A stretch of DNA of 64,000 nt from Martelella alba (GTDB taxonomy: Bacteria > Pseudomonadota > Gammaproteobacteria > Enterobacterales > Enterobacteriaceae), in NCBI RefSeq assembly GCF_005217455.1, contig NZ_SZPQ01000015.1:1-64000 (forward strand). Direction: 5' to 3'. Shown piece by piece: positions 1 to 9,098 of this stretch. The position numbers and the translations under genes are program-made. Under the pieces are notes generated by a model. The model made no database searches. It was not told where the DNA came from and was given only the letters and a program-made list of their open reading frames with translations. Positions within the stretch are counted from its first letter, which is position 1. Every line of letters starts with the position of its first letter.

Positions 1-25
1 AGTGTTAGACATGTATCCAAGCCTA

Positions 26-42
26 TCTCTTAAGTTAAGAGA
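26..42. promoter_or_regulatory. 17-bp perfect palindrome, operator-like
   Basis: The bases TCTCTTAA and TTAAGAGA form a perfect inverted repeat with a single central base. It lies about 140 bases before the LRR gene. It has the shape of a site for a dimeric regulator, but no regulator can be named. Nothing else is recognised in bases 1-178. Confidence 0.3.
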
Positions 43-178
43 CTTCTACTGTCTGGTTTCGCAGGGGGCCTACTCAGCATTATTATACGCCAAATGGTTT
101 TGATCGCCGGGTGTTTATTTAGCTTAGTAGCTTACCGTTGAATTTTGTTTATTCATAAATCAATTTTGGAGGGAGATT

Positions 179-760
179 ATGCGACTATCTGAATACTTTA
201 CCTGTTGGCCACAACGGGTCATCGTTGATGATGGCGAGTACAGGTTAGACGATTGGGCTCCCGATTATGATGGCGAATGGGTCCGTTGGGCTAAAGAGGC
301 CTGGTTTGAGGAAAAAAGGAATCGTCAAGTGGCTTTGGAGAAACTATTGTATTGTTTGCAACATCAACAAGAAGAATTGGATCTATCCCATCTCGGACTG
401 CGCTGCCTACCCCTCATACCCAAACATGTCAAAACTCTCAATGCCGGCCATAATAAATTGACCCAATATCCTTTTCCTTACAGTCAAACCCTAGCTAAAG
501 TTGATTTAAGCTATAATAAAATAAAAGATATACCTGGATTATTGCCCATAAAATTAAAAGAGTTAACACTCACAGGGAACCCTCTTAACGAGGATACAAA
601 AATGATGTACTATCGCGACAATCTGTCTTGCGTAATATTTGATGAGGCCCCGTCGGTTAGCCAATATCATACAGGTTGTTTTTTTTCGCGGAACAGGCCC
701 TCGTCAAGTCTTGAGGACATTCGATTGAATTCAATAATAAATGACGGCAAGGATGCCTGA
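179..760 (+). CDS. Leucine-rich-repeat protein, truncated type III effector-like
   Basis: A 193-residue protein with no signal peptide. Residues about 65-140 form three to four leucine-rich repeats (ELDLSHLGLRCLP, VKTLNAGHNKLTQYP, LAKVDLSYNKI, LKELTLTGNPL). This is the pattern of the LRR part of IpaH/SspH/YopM-type effectors. In the IpaH/SspH family a large C-terminal ubiquitin-ligase (NEL) domain follows; here the protein ends after a short tail of about 50 residues, so it would lack that activity. A strong ribosome site (GGAGGGAG) precedes the ATG. The gene is clearly more AT-rich than the operon that follows, suggesting transfer. It may be a remnant, a YopM-like LRR-only effector, or a cytoplasmic LRR protein; no secretion signal can be proved from sequence alone. 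Confidence 0.6.
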   Translation: MRLSEYFTCWPQRVIVDDGEYRLDDWAPDYDGEWVRWAKEAWFEEKRNRQVALEKLLYCLQHQQEELDLSHLGLRCLPLIPKHVKTLNAGHNKLTQYPFPYSQTLAKVDLSYNKIKDIPGLLPIKLKELTLTGNPLNEDTKMMYYRDNLSCVIFDEAPSVSQYHTGCFFSRNRPSSSLEDIRLNSIINDGKDA

Positions 761-763
761 AAA

Positions 764-795
764 CGGCCGCATCGCTATTACAATTATGCGGGCCG
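764..795 (+). terminator. Hairpin after the LRR gene
   Basis: CGGCCGCAT pairs with ATGCGGGCCG (one bulged base) just after the LRR stop codon. There is no clear run of T, so termination is only a suggestion. The rest of the gap up to base 1014 holds no recognisable gene. Confidence 0.25.
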
Positions 796-1014
796 CTTGT
801 AAATGGCGATTTTTAACCGAAATTGAGGGTAGGGCCGCATCCGTTGCGTAATCGAGGAATTCTTGATAAATCGGCTAATGGGGCGTGCGGGCGTATTCAA
901 TGTAAATGGCGGTTGCCAGCGTTATTTCCGATAATAGGAAACAGGCCGCGCGGGGGCGGCGATTTTTAACGCAAACCCGGTCGAACCGGAACAGGCGCGC
1001 AAGCGCGCCGAAAA

Positions 1015-2166
1015 TCACAGGTTAACCAGCCGTTCCATAAATTCAAGACAATGGCGTAATTGCGCCAGTTCAATATATTCGTCGGCCTGATGGGCCTGTG
1101 CGATATCGCCAGGGCCGCATACCAGCGTCGGGATACCGGCCTGCTGGAATAATCCCGCCTCGGTGCCGAAGGATACCGCACCGAAATCCTTTCGGCCGAG
1201 CGCGGCGTTACAGCGGGCTTTCAGGGCATCCAGCGCCGTATCATCATTTAACCCCGGGTATTCCACCAGCCGTTCAAACTGGATATCCGTATCGGGGCTG
1301 GTCAGGCGCATCCCGGGTAGGAGATGTCGCTGGGCGAAAGACGCCAGCGCCTGGGCCAACTGCCCGTGCGACGTACCGGGCAATGAACGGATCTCAAAGT
1401 CGAACACGCAGCGGTCCGGCACGATATTCACCGCGCTACCGCCTTGGATCAGTCCCACCTGCACGGTGGACCAGGCGGGCTGATAACGGTCGTCCAGGGA
1501 TTGCCGCTGCCAGTCTCGGCCTTGCTGTCGCAACCACAACACCAACTCGGCGGCGATGTCGATGGCGTTGACGCCGCGCTGCGGGTAGGACGAATGCGCC
1601 GCCTGCCCGCGCACGGTGCAACGCCAGGCGCTTTTGCCTTTATGGGCGGTGATAGGGCGCATCAATGTCGGTTCGCCCACCACGCACCCTATGGGACGCG
1701 CTGCGTCGGCGGCCAGTTCGTCCAGTAGCCCCCGCACGCCCACACAGCCGATTTCCTCGTCATAACTGAAGGCAAGGTGGATAGGCGGCGCGCCGGACCG
1801 CGAGACGGCGCGCTGAAAAACCGGCAGGGAGGCGAGCATACAGGCCAGGAAGCCTTTCATGTCCGCTGTGCCCCGGCCATACAACCGATCGCCGCGCCGC
1901 GTCAGTTCGAACGGATCACTGCGCCAGGGCTGGCCCGCCGTCGGCACCACGTCGCTATGGCCGGAAAAGCACAGACCGCCGCGATCCGCGACCCCCAGCG
2001 TGGCGTACAGATTGGCGCGCAGTCCATCCTCGCTGTAAACGCGCCGCGCCGTCACGCCGTAGTCCGCCAGATAGCTTTCCACATAATCCACAAGCGGCAA
2101 ATTCGTCTGCCGGCTCAGGGTTGGGAACGCCACCAGACGCTGTAAAATCGCCATGACCTCGTTCAT
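1015..2166 (-). CDS. argE: Acetylornithine deacetylase-like M20 peptidase
   Basis: A 383-residue zinc amidohydrolase of the M20/ArgE/DapE family. ArgE removes the acetyl group from N2-acetylornithine. Visible metal-site motifs are FSGHSDVVP (about residue 80), GRGTADMKGF (about 112), DEEIGCVG (about 145) and GEPT (about 175). The start at 2166 is preferred over an upstream ATG because CTGAGGCTGACC stands just before it and the longer version would overlap the ridA-like gene. It is the last gene of a minus-strand operon with a ureohydrolase, a polar amino acid ABC importer and RidA. That context suggests it deacylates an imported N-acyl amino acid rather than serving arginine biosynthesis, so the ArgE name reflects family more than proven substrate. 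Confidence 0.85.
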   Translation of the reverse strand: MNEVMAILQRLVAFPTLSRQTNLPLVDYVESYLADYGVTARRVYSEDGLRANLYATLGVADRGGLCFSGHSDVVPTAGQPWRSDPFELTRRGDRLYGRGTADMKGFLACMLASLPVFQRAVSRSGAPPIHLAFSYDEEIGCVGVRGLLDELAADAARPIGCVVGEPTLMRPITAHKGKSAWRCTVRGQAAHSSYPQRGVNAIDIAAELVLWLRQQGRDWQRQSLDDRYQPAWSTVQVGLIQGGSAVNIVPDRCVFDFEIRSLPGTSHGQLAQALASFAQRHLLPGMRLTSPDTDIQFERLVEYPGLNDDTALDALKARCNAALGRKDFGAVSFGTEAGLFQQAGIPTLVCGPGDIAQAHQADEYIELAQLRHCLEFMERLVNL

Positions 2167-2177
2167 ACCGGTCAGCC

Positions 2178-2585
2178 TCAGGGTTTCACCGCAATGACGT
2201 CGATTTCCACCCACCATTCCGGCCGTGCCAGCGCGGTTAGCATTAAACCGGTGGAAACCGGAAATACGCCCTTCAGCCAGCGCCCCATAATGTTATAGAC
2301 GGTTTCGCGATAACGCACGTCGGTCAGATAAACGGTAACTTTGCAGATATCCTCCAATTTGCTACCGGCTTCTTCCAGCAGCATTTTGATATTGGCCATG
2401 GCTTGTTCGGTCTGTTCCGCCACGCTGCCGATCCCCACGGATTCCCGGGTATCCAGGTTTTGGCCAATCTGGCCGCGCAGAAATACCATATTGCCCGCCA
2501 CTACCGCCTGGCAGAGATCGTTGTTCAGGTTTTGCTCGGGATAGGTCTCTTTGGTGTTAAAAGGACGAATACGGGTGTGTACCAT
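2178..2585 (-). CDS. RidA/YjgF-family protein
   Basis: A 135-residue Rid protein. Family members hydrolyse reactive enamine/imine intermediates released by PLP or flavin enzymes. The typical order is present: GNMVFLRGQIGQN, QAMANIKMLLEEAGS, KVTVYLTDVRYRETVY and a C-terminal ARPEWWVEIDVIAV. The usual catalytic arginine near the C-terminal end fits the R of LARPEW. It lies 11 bases upstream of the argE-like gene and 24 bases downstream of the ABC ATPase gene, so it is co-transcribed. Its presence implies that the pathway passes through an imine or enamine. Confidence 0.88.
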   Translation of the reverse strand: MVHTRIRPFNTKETYPEQNLNNDLCQAVVAGNMVFLRGQIGQNLDTRESVGIGSVAEQTEQAMANIKMLLEEAGSKLEDICKVTVYLTDVRYRETVYNIMGRWLKGVFPVSTGLMLTALARPEWWVEIDVIAVKP

Positions 2586-2609
2586 TGATATGTCTCCTGT
2601 TTGATAACA

Positions 2610-3359
2610 TCAGCCTAGAAACTGCTTAAGTTCCGCGGATTGCGGATGCTCGAAAATGTCTTGCGGCGTGCCCACTTCATGGACTTTGCCTTGATGCATA
2701 AACACGACCCGGTCGCTGACTTTGCGCGCGAAATTCATTTCATGGGTCACCATGATGATGGTCATACCGTCGCGGGCCAGCGCCTCCACCACTTGCAGTA
2801 CTTCACCCACCAGTTCCGGATCCAGCGCCGAGGTGATCTCGTCGCACAGCAACACTTCCGGATCCATCGCCAAGGCGCGGGCAATCGCCACCCGCTGCTG
2901 CTGCCCGCCTGACAGGCTGTCGGGCCAGGCGTCGAATTTTTCCTCCAGCCCGACTCGCCGTAACAAGTGACGCGCTTGACGCTCCGCTTCACCGGAGGAC
3001 TTTTTTTTCACCAGCGTCGGCGCCAGCATGACATTACGGCCGACGGTGAGGTGGGGGAACAGATTGAAACTCTGGAAGATCATGCCGACGTTCTGGCGTA
3101 ATTCACGCAGCGATGCCGGACTGTCGTGTTCGAGCGCTTGACCATCAACGGCCAGATAGCCTTCCTGAAATGCCTCCAGACCGTTGATGCACCGTAATAG
3201 CGTGCTTTTGCCTGAACCGCTTTTACCAATAATGCACACCACTTCCTGGCGTTTGATTTGCAGGTCGATGCCTTTGAGGACTTCGTTGTCGCCGAAGCGC
3301 TTATGCAGGCCGCGAATGTCCACTTGGGCGAAAACGGGCGTTTGAGCTGTCTCGGTCAT
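2610..3359 (-). CDS. Polar amino acid ABC transporter ATP-binding protein
   Basis: A 249-residue ATPase of the GlnQ/HisP class. It shows Walker A (GKSGSGKST, about residue 45), the Q-loop ([13 protein letters not shown]), the signature [15 protein letters not shown] (about 150), Walker B ([12 protein letters not shown]) and the switch histidine ([10 protein letters not shown]). It overlaps the preceding permease gene by four bases (ATGA), a sign of coupled translation. Together with the two permeases and the binding protein of this operon it forms a complete importer for a polar amino acid or a relative such as a guanidino or N-acyl compound. Confidence 0.93.
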   Translation of the reverse strand: MTETAQTPVFAQVDIRGLHKRFGDNEVLKGIDLQIKRQEVVCIIGKSGSGKSTLLRCINGLEAFQEGYLAVDGQALEHDSPASLRELRQNVGMIFQSFNLFPHLTVGRNVMLAPTLVKKKSSGEAERQARHLLRRVGLEEKFDAWPDSLSGGQQQRVAIARALAMDPEVLLCDEITSALDPELVGEVLQVVEALARDGMTIIMVTHEMNFARKVSDRVVFMHQGKVHEVGTPQDIFEHPQSAELKQFLG

Positions 3360-4015
3360 GGTTTGCGGCTCCCAAGAGTGAATTTATGTTCCAGATGCCG
3401 GCTTAACAGCGATAAGGGAAAGCACAGCAAAAAATAAAACAACGCCACGCTACCGTAGACCAGGAAAGGCGCGAAGGTGGCATTGGCAATGATTTGTCCG
3501 GAACGGGTCAGTTCCACAAAACCGATTACCGAGGCCAGGGCGGTGGCTTTAATGGCCTGAACCAGAAAGCCGACCGTGGGCGCGACGGCCAGCCGCGATG
3601 CCTGGGGCAAAATCACATAGCGTAATTGTTCGCCGAACGACAGCGCCAGACTGGCGCCGGCCTCCCATTGCTGGCGCGGTACGGCGGCCACGCAACCGCG
3701 CCAGATTTCGGTCAGGTAGGCGCTGGCATAGAGGGTCAGGCACAGGCAGGCGGCGAACATCGGCGAGGTGTCGATGCCCAATAGCCCCAAGCCGAAATAG
3801 GTTAAGAACAGTTGCATCAAGAGCGGCGTGCCCTGAAATAGCTGGACATACAGTGCTATCAGGCGCGTCAATTTGCGCCGTTGCAGCAAGCGCAGCACCA
3901 GCAATGTGCCGCCCACCAGGCTACCGCCGGTAAAAGCGATGGCCGAGAGACCCACGGTCCAGCAAAGTGCCCACAGCAGATTGCGGTAGATATCCCATAA
4001 TGAAAAATCGCTCAT
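3356..4015 (-). CDS. Polar amino acid ABC transporter permease
   Basis: A 219-residue inner-membrane permease of the HisM/GlnP type with about five membrane segments. The family motif for contact with the ATPase is seen as [20 protein letters not shown] (EAA loop, about residues 105-125). The gene overlaps both neighbours by ATGA junctions. It pairs with the other permease of this operon, as is usual for amino acid importers with two distinct membrane subunits. Confidence 0.92.
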   Translation of the reverse strand: MSDFSLWDIYRNLLWALCWTVGLSAIAFTGGSLVGGTLLVLRLLQRRKLTRLIALYVQLFQGTPLLMQLFLTYFGLGLLGIDTSPMFAACLCLTLYASAYLTEIWRGCVAAVPRQQWEAGASLALSFGEQLRYVILPQASRLAVAPTVGFLVQAIKATALASVIGFVELTRSGQIIANATFAPFLVYGSVALFYFLLCFPLSLLSRHLEHKFTLGSRKP

Positions 4016-4701
4016 GACTGCCTCCGGCGTTCACCGGCGAGCGATCCGCGGCCGAAAATAAAGCGCGGACCGAACCAATGCAGGGTTTGATGCACCGCCA
4101 CCGCCAGGCCCAGATACAGCGCCGTGGCGACGATATAGGCCTCGAAATTGCGAAACGAACGGCTGGCGATCAGATTGGCGCTGTAAGACAACTCTGTCGT
4201 GGAAATCTGGCTGCATACCGCCGAGCCCAGCATGATGATAATGACCTGGCTGACCAACGCCGGCCAGACGCGCGCCAGCGCGGGGGGCAGCACTACCCGG
4301 GTAAACACCTGCCAGCGATCCAGCGCTAAACTTTCCGCGGCCTCTCTCTGGCTGCGCGGGGTGTTTTGAATTCCGGCACGGACAATCTCGGTGGCGTAAG
4401 CGGCCAAATTGAGCACCAGAGACAACACGCTGGCGTTCAGGGCCGACATCTTTAAGCCAATGGCGGGCAGGCCGAAGAAAATAAAAAACAATTGCACGAT
4501 GTAGGGCGTATTGCGAAACAGTTCCACATAGCCTGCCACCAGCCAACCAAGCCAGCGCGGCCCTTCGGCGCGCGCCCAGCCGCAACCGATGCCCAGCGCC
4601 AGGCCGAACGCCGTGGAGAGCAGGGTCATCAGGAGGGTGGTGAGCAGACCGGCGACCAGTAGCGGCCATTGACTCAACACCGGGCCGAAATCGAATACCA
4701 T
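4012..4701 (-). CDS. Polar amino acid ABC transporter permease
   Basis: A 229-residue permease of the same family as its downstream neighbour, starting MVFDFGPVLSQWPLLVAGL. The EAA-type loop reads ATEIVRAGIQNTPRSQREAA. The ATG at 4701 is chosen over an open frame reaching 4857 because AGGAG lies at the right distance before 4701 and the extra residues would run into the MmgE/PrpD gene. It forms the membrane channel with the second permease. Confidence 0.92.
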   Translation of the reverse strand: MVFDFGPVLSQWPLLVAGLLTTLLMTLLSTAFGLALGIGCGWARAEGPRWLGWLVAGYVELFRNTPYIVQLFFIFFGLPAIGLKMSALNASVLSLVLNLAAYATEIVRAGIQNTPRSQREAAESLALDRWQVFTRVVLPPALARVWPALVSQVIIIMLGSAVCSQISTTELSYSANLIASRSFRNFEAYIVATALYLGLAVAVHQTLHWFGPRFIFGRGSLAGERRRQS

Positions 4702-4705
4702 ATCG

Positions 4706-6094
4706 TTACTCCTGTTGGCGTGACGGTACGCCGAGCAGCCAATCCAGCGAGGTAAGGGTCGGGGCGGACCAGAGACGCCGTAGCACAGCGCCGGCTTCCT
4801 GCTTGCCGATGACCGGACCGGCGCACTGCATAAATTTGCGTTCCAGCGCCGTGTCATCCAGCGGATGCGCCGCCGTACCGTAAGCCTGGTCCACGCGGTG
4901 GCAATACGCCAGGCCGTCCTCCAGCGTGATGGTGACCTCGGCGCCCTCGGGGGCGTCCCGCGCCAGCGTGGGATCGCGCCAGTACGAACCGCTTTTCATC
5001 ACCACGCGTTCCATCAAGTGCCGCATACGCGGGTCCGCCAGCACGCGGGCATCCAGATGTGAAAGCGTCAGATCGCCGAAGCACAAGGCCGCCGCCAGGG
5101 CGAATGGCATGCTGAATTGCGCCTGTTGCGGGGTGGCCGGGTGGTCATACGCCAGATTCGCCCGGACTATGGGCGGCACGTCGCATTCGATACGCCGAAT
5201 GGCCGCCGGCGAGAAGCGATGCCGCTCGGCCAGGTACAAGACCGCATCCACCGCCGCATGTGACGACAGGCATACCGGTATGCGTTTAATATCCACGCCC
5301 GGGTTCAGCAAGCACCAGCGGTGGCCGCCGGCGGCCAAGGCGCCGCCATCCAGTCGGCCATCGTTGCACAATGCCGCCAGCCCGTACCGACCGGATAACG
5401 CGTCCGCCGGCGCGCTGGCGCCCAGACGGGCCAGCATGGCGCTACGAACGCCGGCTTCGGCGGCCTGGCCGGCCAACAGCGGTTTGGCGTCGCTGCCGAA
5501 CACGGACTTGGCGCCGCCGGCGCCGGCGATCGCCAAGCCCAGGGCATGACCGAATTGCTGTTCAGTTAAGCCCATCAACCAGGCGGCCGCGGCCGTGGCG
5601 CCGATCCGGCCCAGTAATCCGGTGGTCCACCAGCCGCGATCGTATAATTTGCGTCCCAGGGACAAACCGATCCGGTATTGACACTCGGCGCCTACCGCCA
5701 GCGCCGTGATAAGCGCTGAGCCGCTAGCGTCAAGCCATTGCGCCGTTGCCAATGCCGCCGGCGCGATGACCGCCGAACCGTGGACGAACCCGGCGTAGCA
5801 ATTGTCGTCGAAATCCAGGGCATGGGCGGCGACGCCATTGGCGAACGCCGCCGCCGGCGCGCCGCAGACGACCCGGCCGGCGGCCAATTGCGCCGGGCCC
5901 GCGGCGCCGGTTTCCAGCGCGTGCCGTTGCGCCAACTGCCCTTGGCGCGTTTTTGCGCCCGCCAGCATGACGCCCACGGTATCCACCAGGCAGCGCAGCG
6001 CGACATGGCGTACCTCGGCGGGTAGGGCCTCTTCCGTCAAGGATGACAGCCAGACGGATAAGGGCGTCAGCGACGCGTCAGGCGAGGTCGTCAT
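4706..6094 (-). CDS. MmgE/PrpD family protein
   Basis: A 462-residue member of the MmgE/PrpD family, which includes 2-methylcitrate dehydratase, cis-aconitate decarboxylase and many uncharacterised members. Typical features are the N-terminal helical region (ALRCLVDTVGVMLAGA), ANGVAAHALDFDDN (about residue 90) and KRIPVCLSSHAAVDAVLYL (about 280). The start at 6094 overlaps the stop of the binding-protein gene (ATGA), so the two are translated together. No methylcitrate cycle genes are nearby. The link with an amino acid importer suggests a dehydratase, isomerase or decarboxylase step on the imported compound; the true substrate is unknown. Confidence 0.85.
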   Translation of the reverse strand: MTTSPDASLTPLSVWLSSLTEEALPAEVRHVALRCLVDTVGVMLAGAKTRQGQLAQRHALETGAAGPAQLAAGRVVCGAPAAAFANGVAAHALDFDDNCYAGFVHGSAVIAPAALATAQWLDASGSALITALAVGAECQYRIGLSLGRKLYDRGWWTTGLLGRIGATAAAAWLMGLTEQQFGHALGLAIAGAGGAKSVFGSDAKPLLAGQAAEAGVRSAMLARLGASAPADALSGRYGLAALCNDGRLDGGALAAGGHRWCLLNPGVDIKRIPVCLSSHAAVDAVLYLAERHRFSPAAIRRIECDVPPIVRANLAYDHPATPQQAQFSMPFALAAALCFGDLTLSHLDARVLADPRMRHLMERVVMKSGSYWRDPTLARDAPEGAEVTITLEDGLAYCHRVDQAYGTAAHPLDDTALERKFMQCAGPVIGKQEAGAVLRRLWSAPTLTSLDWLLGVPSRQQE

Positions 6095-6873
6095 TCGGGT
6101 AAATCGCCGGCCGGCGCGCCGAGCCATTTTTCGGAAATCTTATCCAGGGTGCCGTCTTTCTTGGCGGCGCGCAGGATCTCATTCACTTTGGCGACCAGCG
6201 CCGGATTGCCCTTTGGCATCCCTACGTAACAAGGGGAGTTGGACAGGATGACCTTTAATTGCAAATCCAGATTCGGGTTCTTTTGTTTCAATGCCCCGGC
6301 CACGGTGGTGCCGATGGCCACCAATTGGGTTTGTCCCGATAAAAACGCTGAAATGGTGCTGTTGTTGTCTTCAAATCGGTCGGCCACCGCCTTGGGCGCC
6401 AGTTTGCTCAGCTCATCGTCTTGCATTGAACCGCGGGTTACCGCTACGGTTTTGCCGGCCAGTTCGGCAAAAGTGTTCGCCTGAAGCGCCTTATGGCCGA
6501 ATACCGCGTCGAAGAACGGCGCATAAGCGATGCTGTAGTCAATCACTTTGGCGCGCTCGGCGGTCTTGCCCAGCGAAGAAATGGTCATGTCCGCCTTGCC
6601 GGTTTGCAGATAAGGCACGCGGTTGGGGCCCGTGACGGGGATCAGCGTGACTTTGACGCCCATTTTTTCGCCAATTAAATGGGCGACATCAATATCCACC
6701 CCCTGTGGCTGCATATCCGAGCCCACATAGCCGTATGGCGGATAATCCACCGGTACGGCCACGCGCAGGTTTTTATGCTGCATAACGGTATCCAGAACAT
6801 CGGCCGCTCGGGAAGCGGCGGAGAAGAGCGACAGCGCGCCGAGCAGCGCGGTAAATACCAGACGATTTCTCAT
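6091..6873 (-). CDS. Polar amino acid ABC transporter substrate-binding protein
   Basis: A 260-residue periplasmic binding protein (SBP_bac_3 type). The N-terminus MRNRLVFTALLGALSLFSAA followed by SRAADV is a clear Sec signal peptide. The mature part begins LRVAVPVDYPPYGYVG and contains GVDIDVAHLIGEKMGV and KADMTISSLGKTAERAKVIDYS, the standard opening of this family. The start at 6873 has AGGAAT before it and gives the proper signal peptide; an in-frame ATG at 6924 would add residues before it. The ligand cannot be read from sequence. Confidence 0.93.
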   Translation of the reverse strand: MRNRLVFTALLGALSLFSAASRAADVLDTVMQHKNLRVAVPVDYPPYGYVGSDMQPQGVDIDVAHLIGEKMGVKVTLIPVTGPNRVPYLQTGKADMTISSLGKTAERAKVIDYSIAYAPFFDAVFGHKALQANTFAELAGKTVAVTRGSMQDDELSKLAPKAVADRFEDNNSTISAFLSGQTQLVAIGTTVAGALKQKNPNLDLQLKVILSNSPCYVGMPKGNPALVAKVNEILRAAKKDGTLDKISEKWLGAPAGDLPE

Positions 6874-6948
6874 TGCTGTATTCCTGTATTGGAGGATGAA
6901 ATGACTCAATGTCATCAATAACATCGAAACCGGACCCTGCCGGCGGGG

Positions 6949-7917
6949 TTATTTGTTGAAATAGCCCGCCTGTACGGCCTTGCCGATCAGATTGATAAAA
7001 AAACGGCAGGCGGTGATGGCGGTGATTTGGTTAACATCTTTTTTGGGGGTGATTTCCACGATGTCCATTCCCACCACCCGGCCTTTCTTTACCAGACCGT
7101 GTATGATTTTTCGGGCTTCGCTGTAGGTGACGCCGCCCAGCGCGGGACCGGCTACCGCCGGCATGATGGTCGGATCGATGCCATCGGCGTCCATGGTGAT
7201 GTAATAATTGCCGCCGTCGGGGATGCGGTTAAGGATGGCGTCGGGACCTTCATCGTGCAATTCGTGCGCGGTGATCAGGTGCGCGCCATAGGCCAGGGCG
7301 GCATCCACCTCTTCTTGCCGGGCGGAACCGTTGGCGCGCAGGCCGATTTGAAATATCTCGCCGATATGGGCCATCTCCGATGCGCGGCGGATTGGGCTGG
7401 AATAGCCGTCGGTCACGCCATTGACCTCCTGCCGCCAATCCAGATGGGAATCGATATGTATTAATGTGATGGGGCCCACTGAATCCAGGGCGCGCAAAAC
7501 CGGGATGGGCACGCCGTGATCTCCGCCGATCACCAGCGGCATACCGCCTAGCGCCAGGATCTTGCGGACCACGGCTTCCGCCGCCGCGTAGTGGCCACCC
7601 AATTCGCGCGCATCGCCGGCAATATCGCCGACATCCACCATGCGGATGGGCTGATTGCCCAGCATCGGGCCGTTGATATCGAAATCGTAACGTTCAATGC
7701 TGCGTAGCGCCCGGTCGGTGGCCTGGCGCACCGCGGTGGGGCCGTTGGTCTGGTCGTTGGTGACTTCGTCTATGGAATAGGGCGAACCATAGGGAATGCC
7801 CAGTACCGCGATATCCACCGACGTCAGCGTGTCGAGATCCGTGATCACTTCGGCGTACAACAGGCTTTTGTGGCCATGTTTAGGCGCGGTGGTCAGGTTA
7901 GCGTGATAGTCAGTCAT
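6949..7917 (-). CDS. Agmatinase/ureohydrolase family protein
   Basis: A 322-residue Mn-dependent ureohydrolase. These enzymes split urea from agmatine, guanidinobutyrate, guanidine or similar compounds. The metal motifs are intact: GGDHG (about residue 130), HIDSHLDW (about 150) and MDADGIDP (about 245). The first motif ends in G where agmatinases usually have S, and the chain is longer than E. coli SpeB, so the substrate may be another guanidino compound. It is the first gene of the minus-strand operon, 75 bases before the binding-protein gene. With the importer, RidA and deacylase it points to guanidino or amidino compound catabolism. Confidence 0.87.
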   Translation of the reverse strand: MTDYHANLTTAPKHGHKSLLYAEVITDLDTLTSVDIAVLGIPYGSPYSIDEVTNDQTNGPTAVRQATDRALRSIERYDFDINGPMLGNQPIRMVDVGDIAGDARELGGHYAAAEAVVRKILALGGMPLVIGGDHGVPIPVLRALDSVGPITLIHIDSHLDWRQEVNGVTDGYSSPIRRASEMAHIGEIFQIGLRANGSARQEEVDAALAYGAHLITAHELHDEGPDAILNRIPDGGNYYITMDADGIDPTIMPAVAGPALGGVTYSEARKIIHGLVKKGRVVGMDIVEITPKKDVNQITAITACRFFINLIGKAVQAGYFNK

Positions 7918-7940
7918 GACCTTATCCTATGTAATGAGTG

Positions 7941-8027
7941 TGTATACCCGCCATACTCCACGTTGCCTCTTTGTTGGCCGCGCTCGCTTGCCGCCGCGAT
8001 GCAACGCGAAGTATGTAGAGTGTATAA
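7941..8027 (+). repeat. ERIC-type repeat, short form
   Basis: Begins TGTATACCCGCCATACTCC, runs through TTGCCTCTTTGTTGGCCGCG and CTTGCCGCCGCGATGCAACG, and ends AGAGTGTATAAA. These are the two ends of the enterobacterial ERIC repeat, with the middle part (CCCAGTCAC...GCTCCTGGGG) missing. It lies between the ureohydrolase and RpiR genes, in the 246-base gap. Confidence 0.75.
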
Positions 8028-8163
8028 ACATCGCCAAGCGTGAACGATCATGGCGTTGGTTTGACCCTAAGGGCGACAGGTGTGACGTTCGGCCTCGAGA
8101 CGAGTCAGCGGTGATTTCCCGCATCGTCTGCGACATGCCGTCACCGCAACCCCTGAAAACCGC

Positions 8164-9039
8164 TTAGCCGAGGCTCCACCATTCCCCCATCGCCCATAAT
8201 TTTTCTTCAGTGTTATTGACCAGTTTGCGGACGTCTTGTCTGGATGATGCGGCAAGCAGCGCCACCAGCAATTCGCTGACAAAGAAGGCCGGCGTCAGGA
8301 TGTCGAAGAACGATGTGGAGCTTTTTTGCACCAATATGGTTTCGCTAGCCATGCGCGCCACCGGTGAACTGTCGTTGTCGGTGATGGCGATGACTTTCGC
8401 CTTCTCCTGCGCCAGATAACGCGCCAGTGCGATGGTGCGGCGCGCATAGGGCGCAAGGCTTGAGACGAGCAAGACGTCTTTCGGGCCGATATTGCCCATC
8501 AGCGACATCACGCCGCTTTCGCCGGCGCCTTCTATCAGCCGGACGTTATCCTGGAAATACGACGCCACATGGCTAAAATGGAATGCCACGGGAAACGAAG
8601 AGCGCATGCCCAGGCAGTAGATGGTGCGCGCCGAGGAAAGCAGTTGCGCGGCGCGCACAATAGCCGCCAGATTGTCAGTCTGGCACAGTTGCTGGACATG
8701 GCCGGTCAGGGAATTCACCATATCCATGACCAACGAGGCGTCGCCCATTTCCCGTTTCATCGCCACCAGCCCCGGTACGCGGGAACCGTATTCATGCCCC
8801 TGAGCGCGTACCGCGTTGACGAACATCTCGCGCAACTGATCAAAACCGGCCAGACCCAGTCGCTTCGCCAGACGCGTCATGGTCGATGGCGGTACGCCGG
8901 CCAGACGGGCCTGTTCGCGCATGGACATCACCGCGACTTCCTGTGGATGGTCCAGCACAAAACTGGCGGCTTGACGCTCTTGTTTCGGTAAGCTGTCATA
9001 GACCGCTTTGATATGGTGTCGTAGCGTCGCGGAGTCCAT
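8164..9039 (-). CDS. RpiR/MurR-family transcriptional regulator
   Basis: A 291-residue regulator with an N-terminal RpiR helix-turn-helix (residues 1-77, including SMREQARLAGVPPSTMTRLAKR) and a C-terminal SIS phosphosugar-binding domain (about 125-260). The start at 9039 has GAGGAAAG before it. It is divergent from the MFS/BNR-4 operon, with repeated TGATTCA motifs in between, and lies upstream of the ureohydrolase operon on the same strand. It could control either; the divergent sugar-type operon is the more natural target because SIS domains usually bind phosphorylated sugars. Confidence 0.9.
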   Translation of the reverse strand: MDSATLRHHIKAVYDSLPKQERQAASFVLDHPQEVAVMSMREQARLAGVPPSTMTRLAKRLGLAGFDQLREMFVNAVRAQGHEYGSRVPGLVAMKREMGDASLVMDMVNSLTGHVQQLCQTDNLAAIVRAAQLLSSARTIYCLGMRSSFPVAFHFSHVASYFQDNVRLIEGAGESGVMSLMGNIGPKDVLLVSSLAPYARRTIALARYLAQEKAKVIAITDNDSSPVARMASETILVQKSSTSFFDILTPAFFVSELLVALLAASSRQDVRKLVNNTEEKLWAMGEWWSLG

Positions 9040-9098
9040 TGTCTTTCCTCGCGTTGCGATGGGGCGAATAAGTATGAAATTGCAACACCTATGCCAAA

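Noticed and set aside
1098..1728. Long plus-strand open frames inside the argE-like gene
   Set aside because: They are Arg/Pro/Ala-rich shadows of the GC-rich minus-strand gene, with no ribosome sites or recognisable domains.
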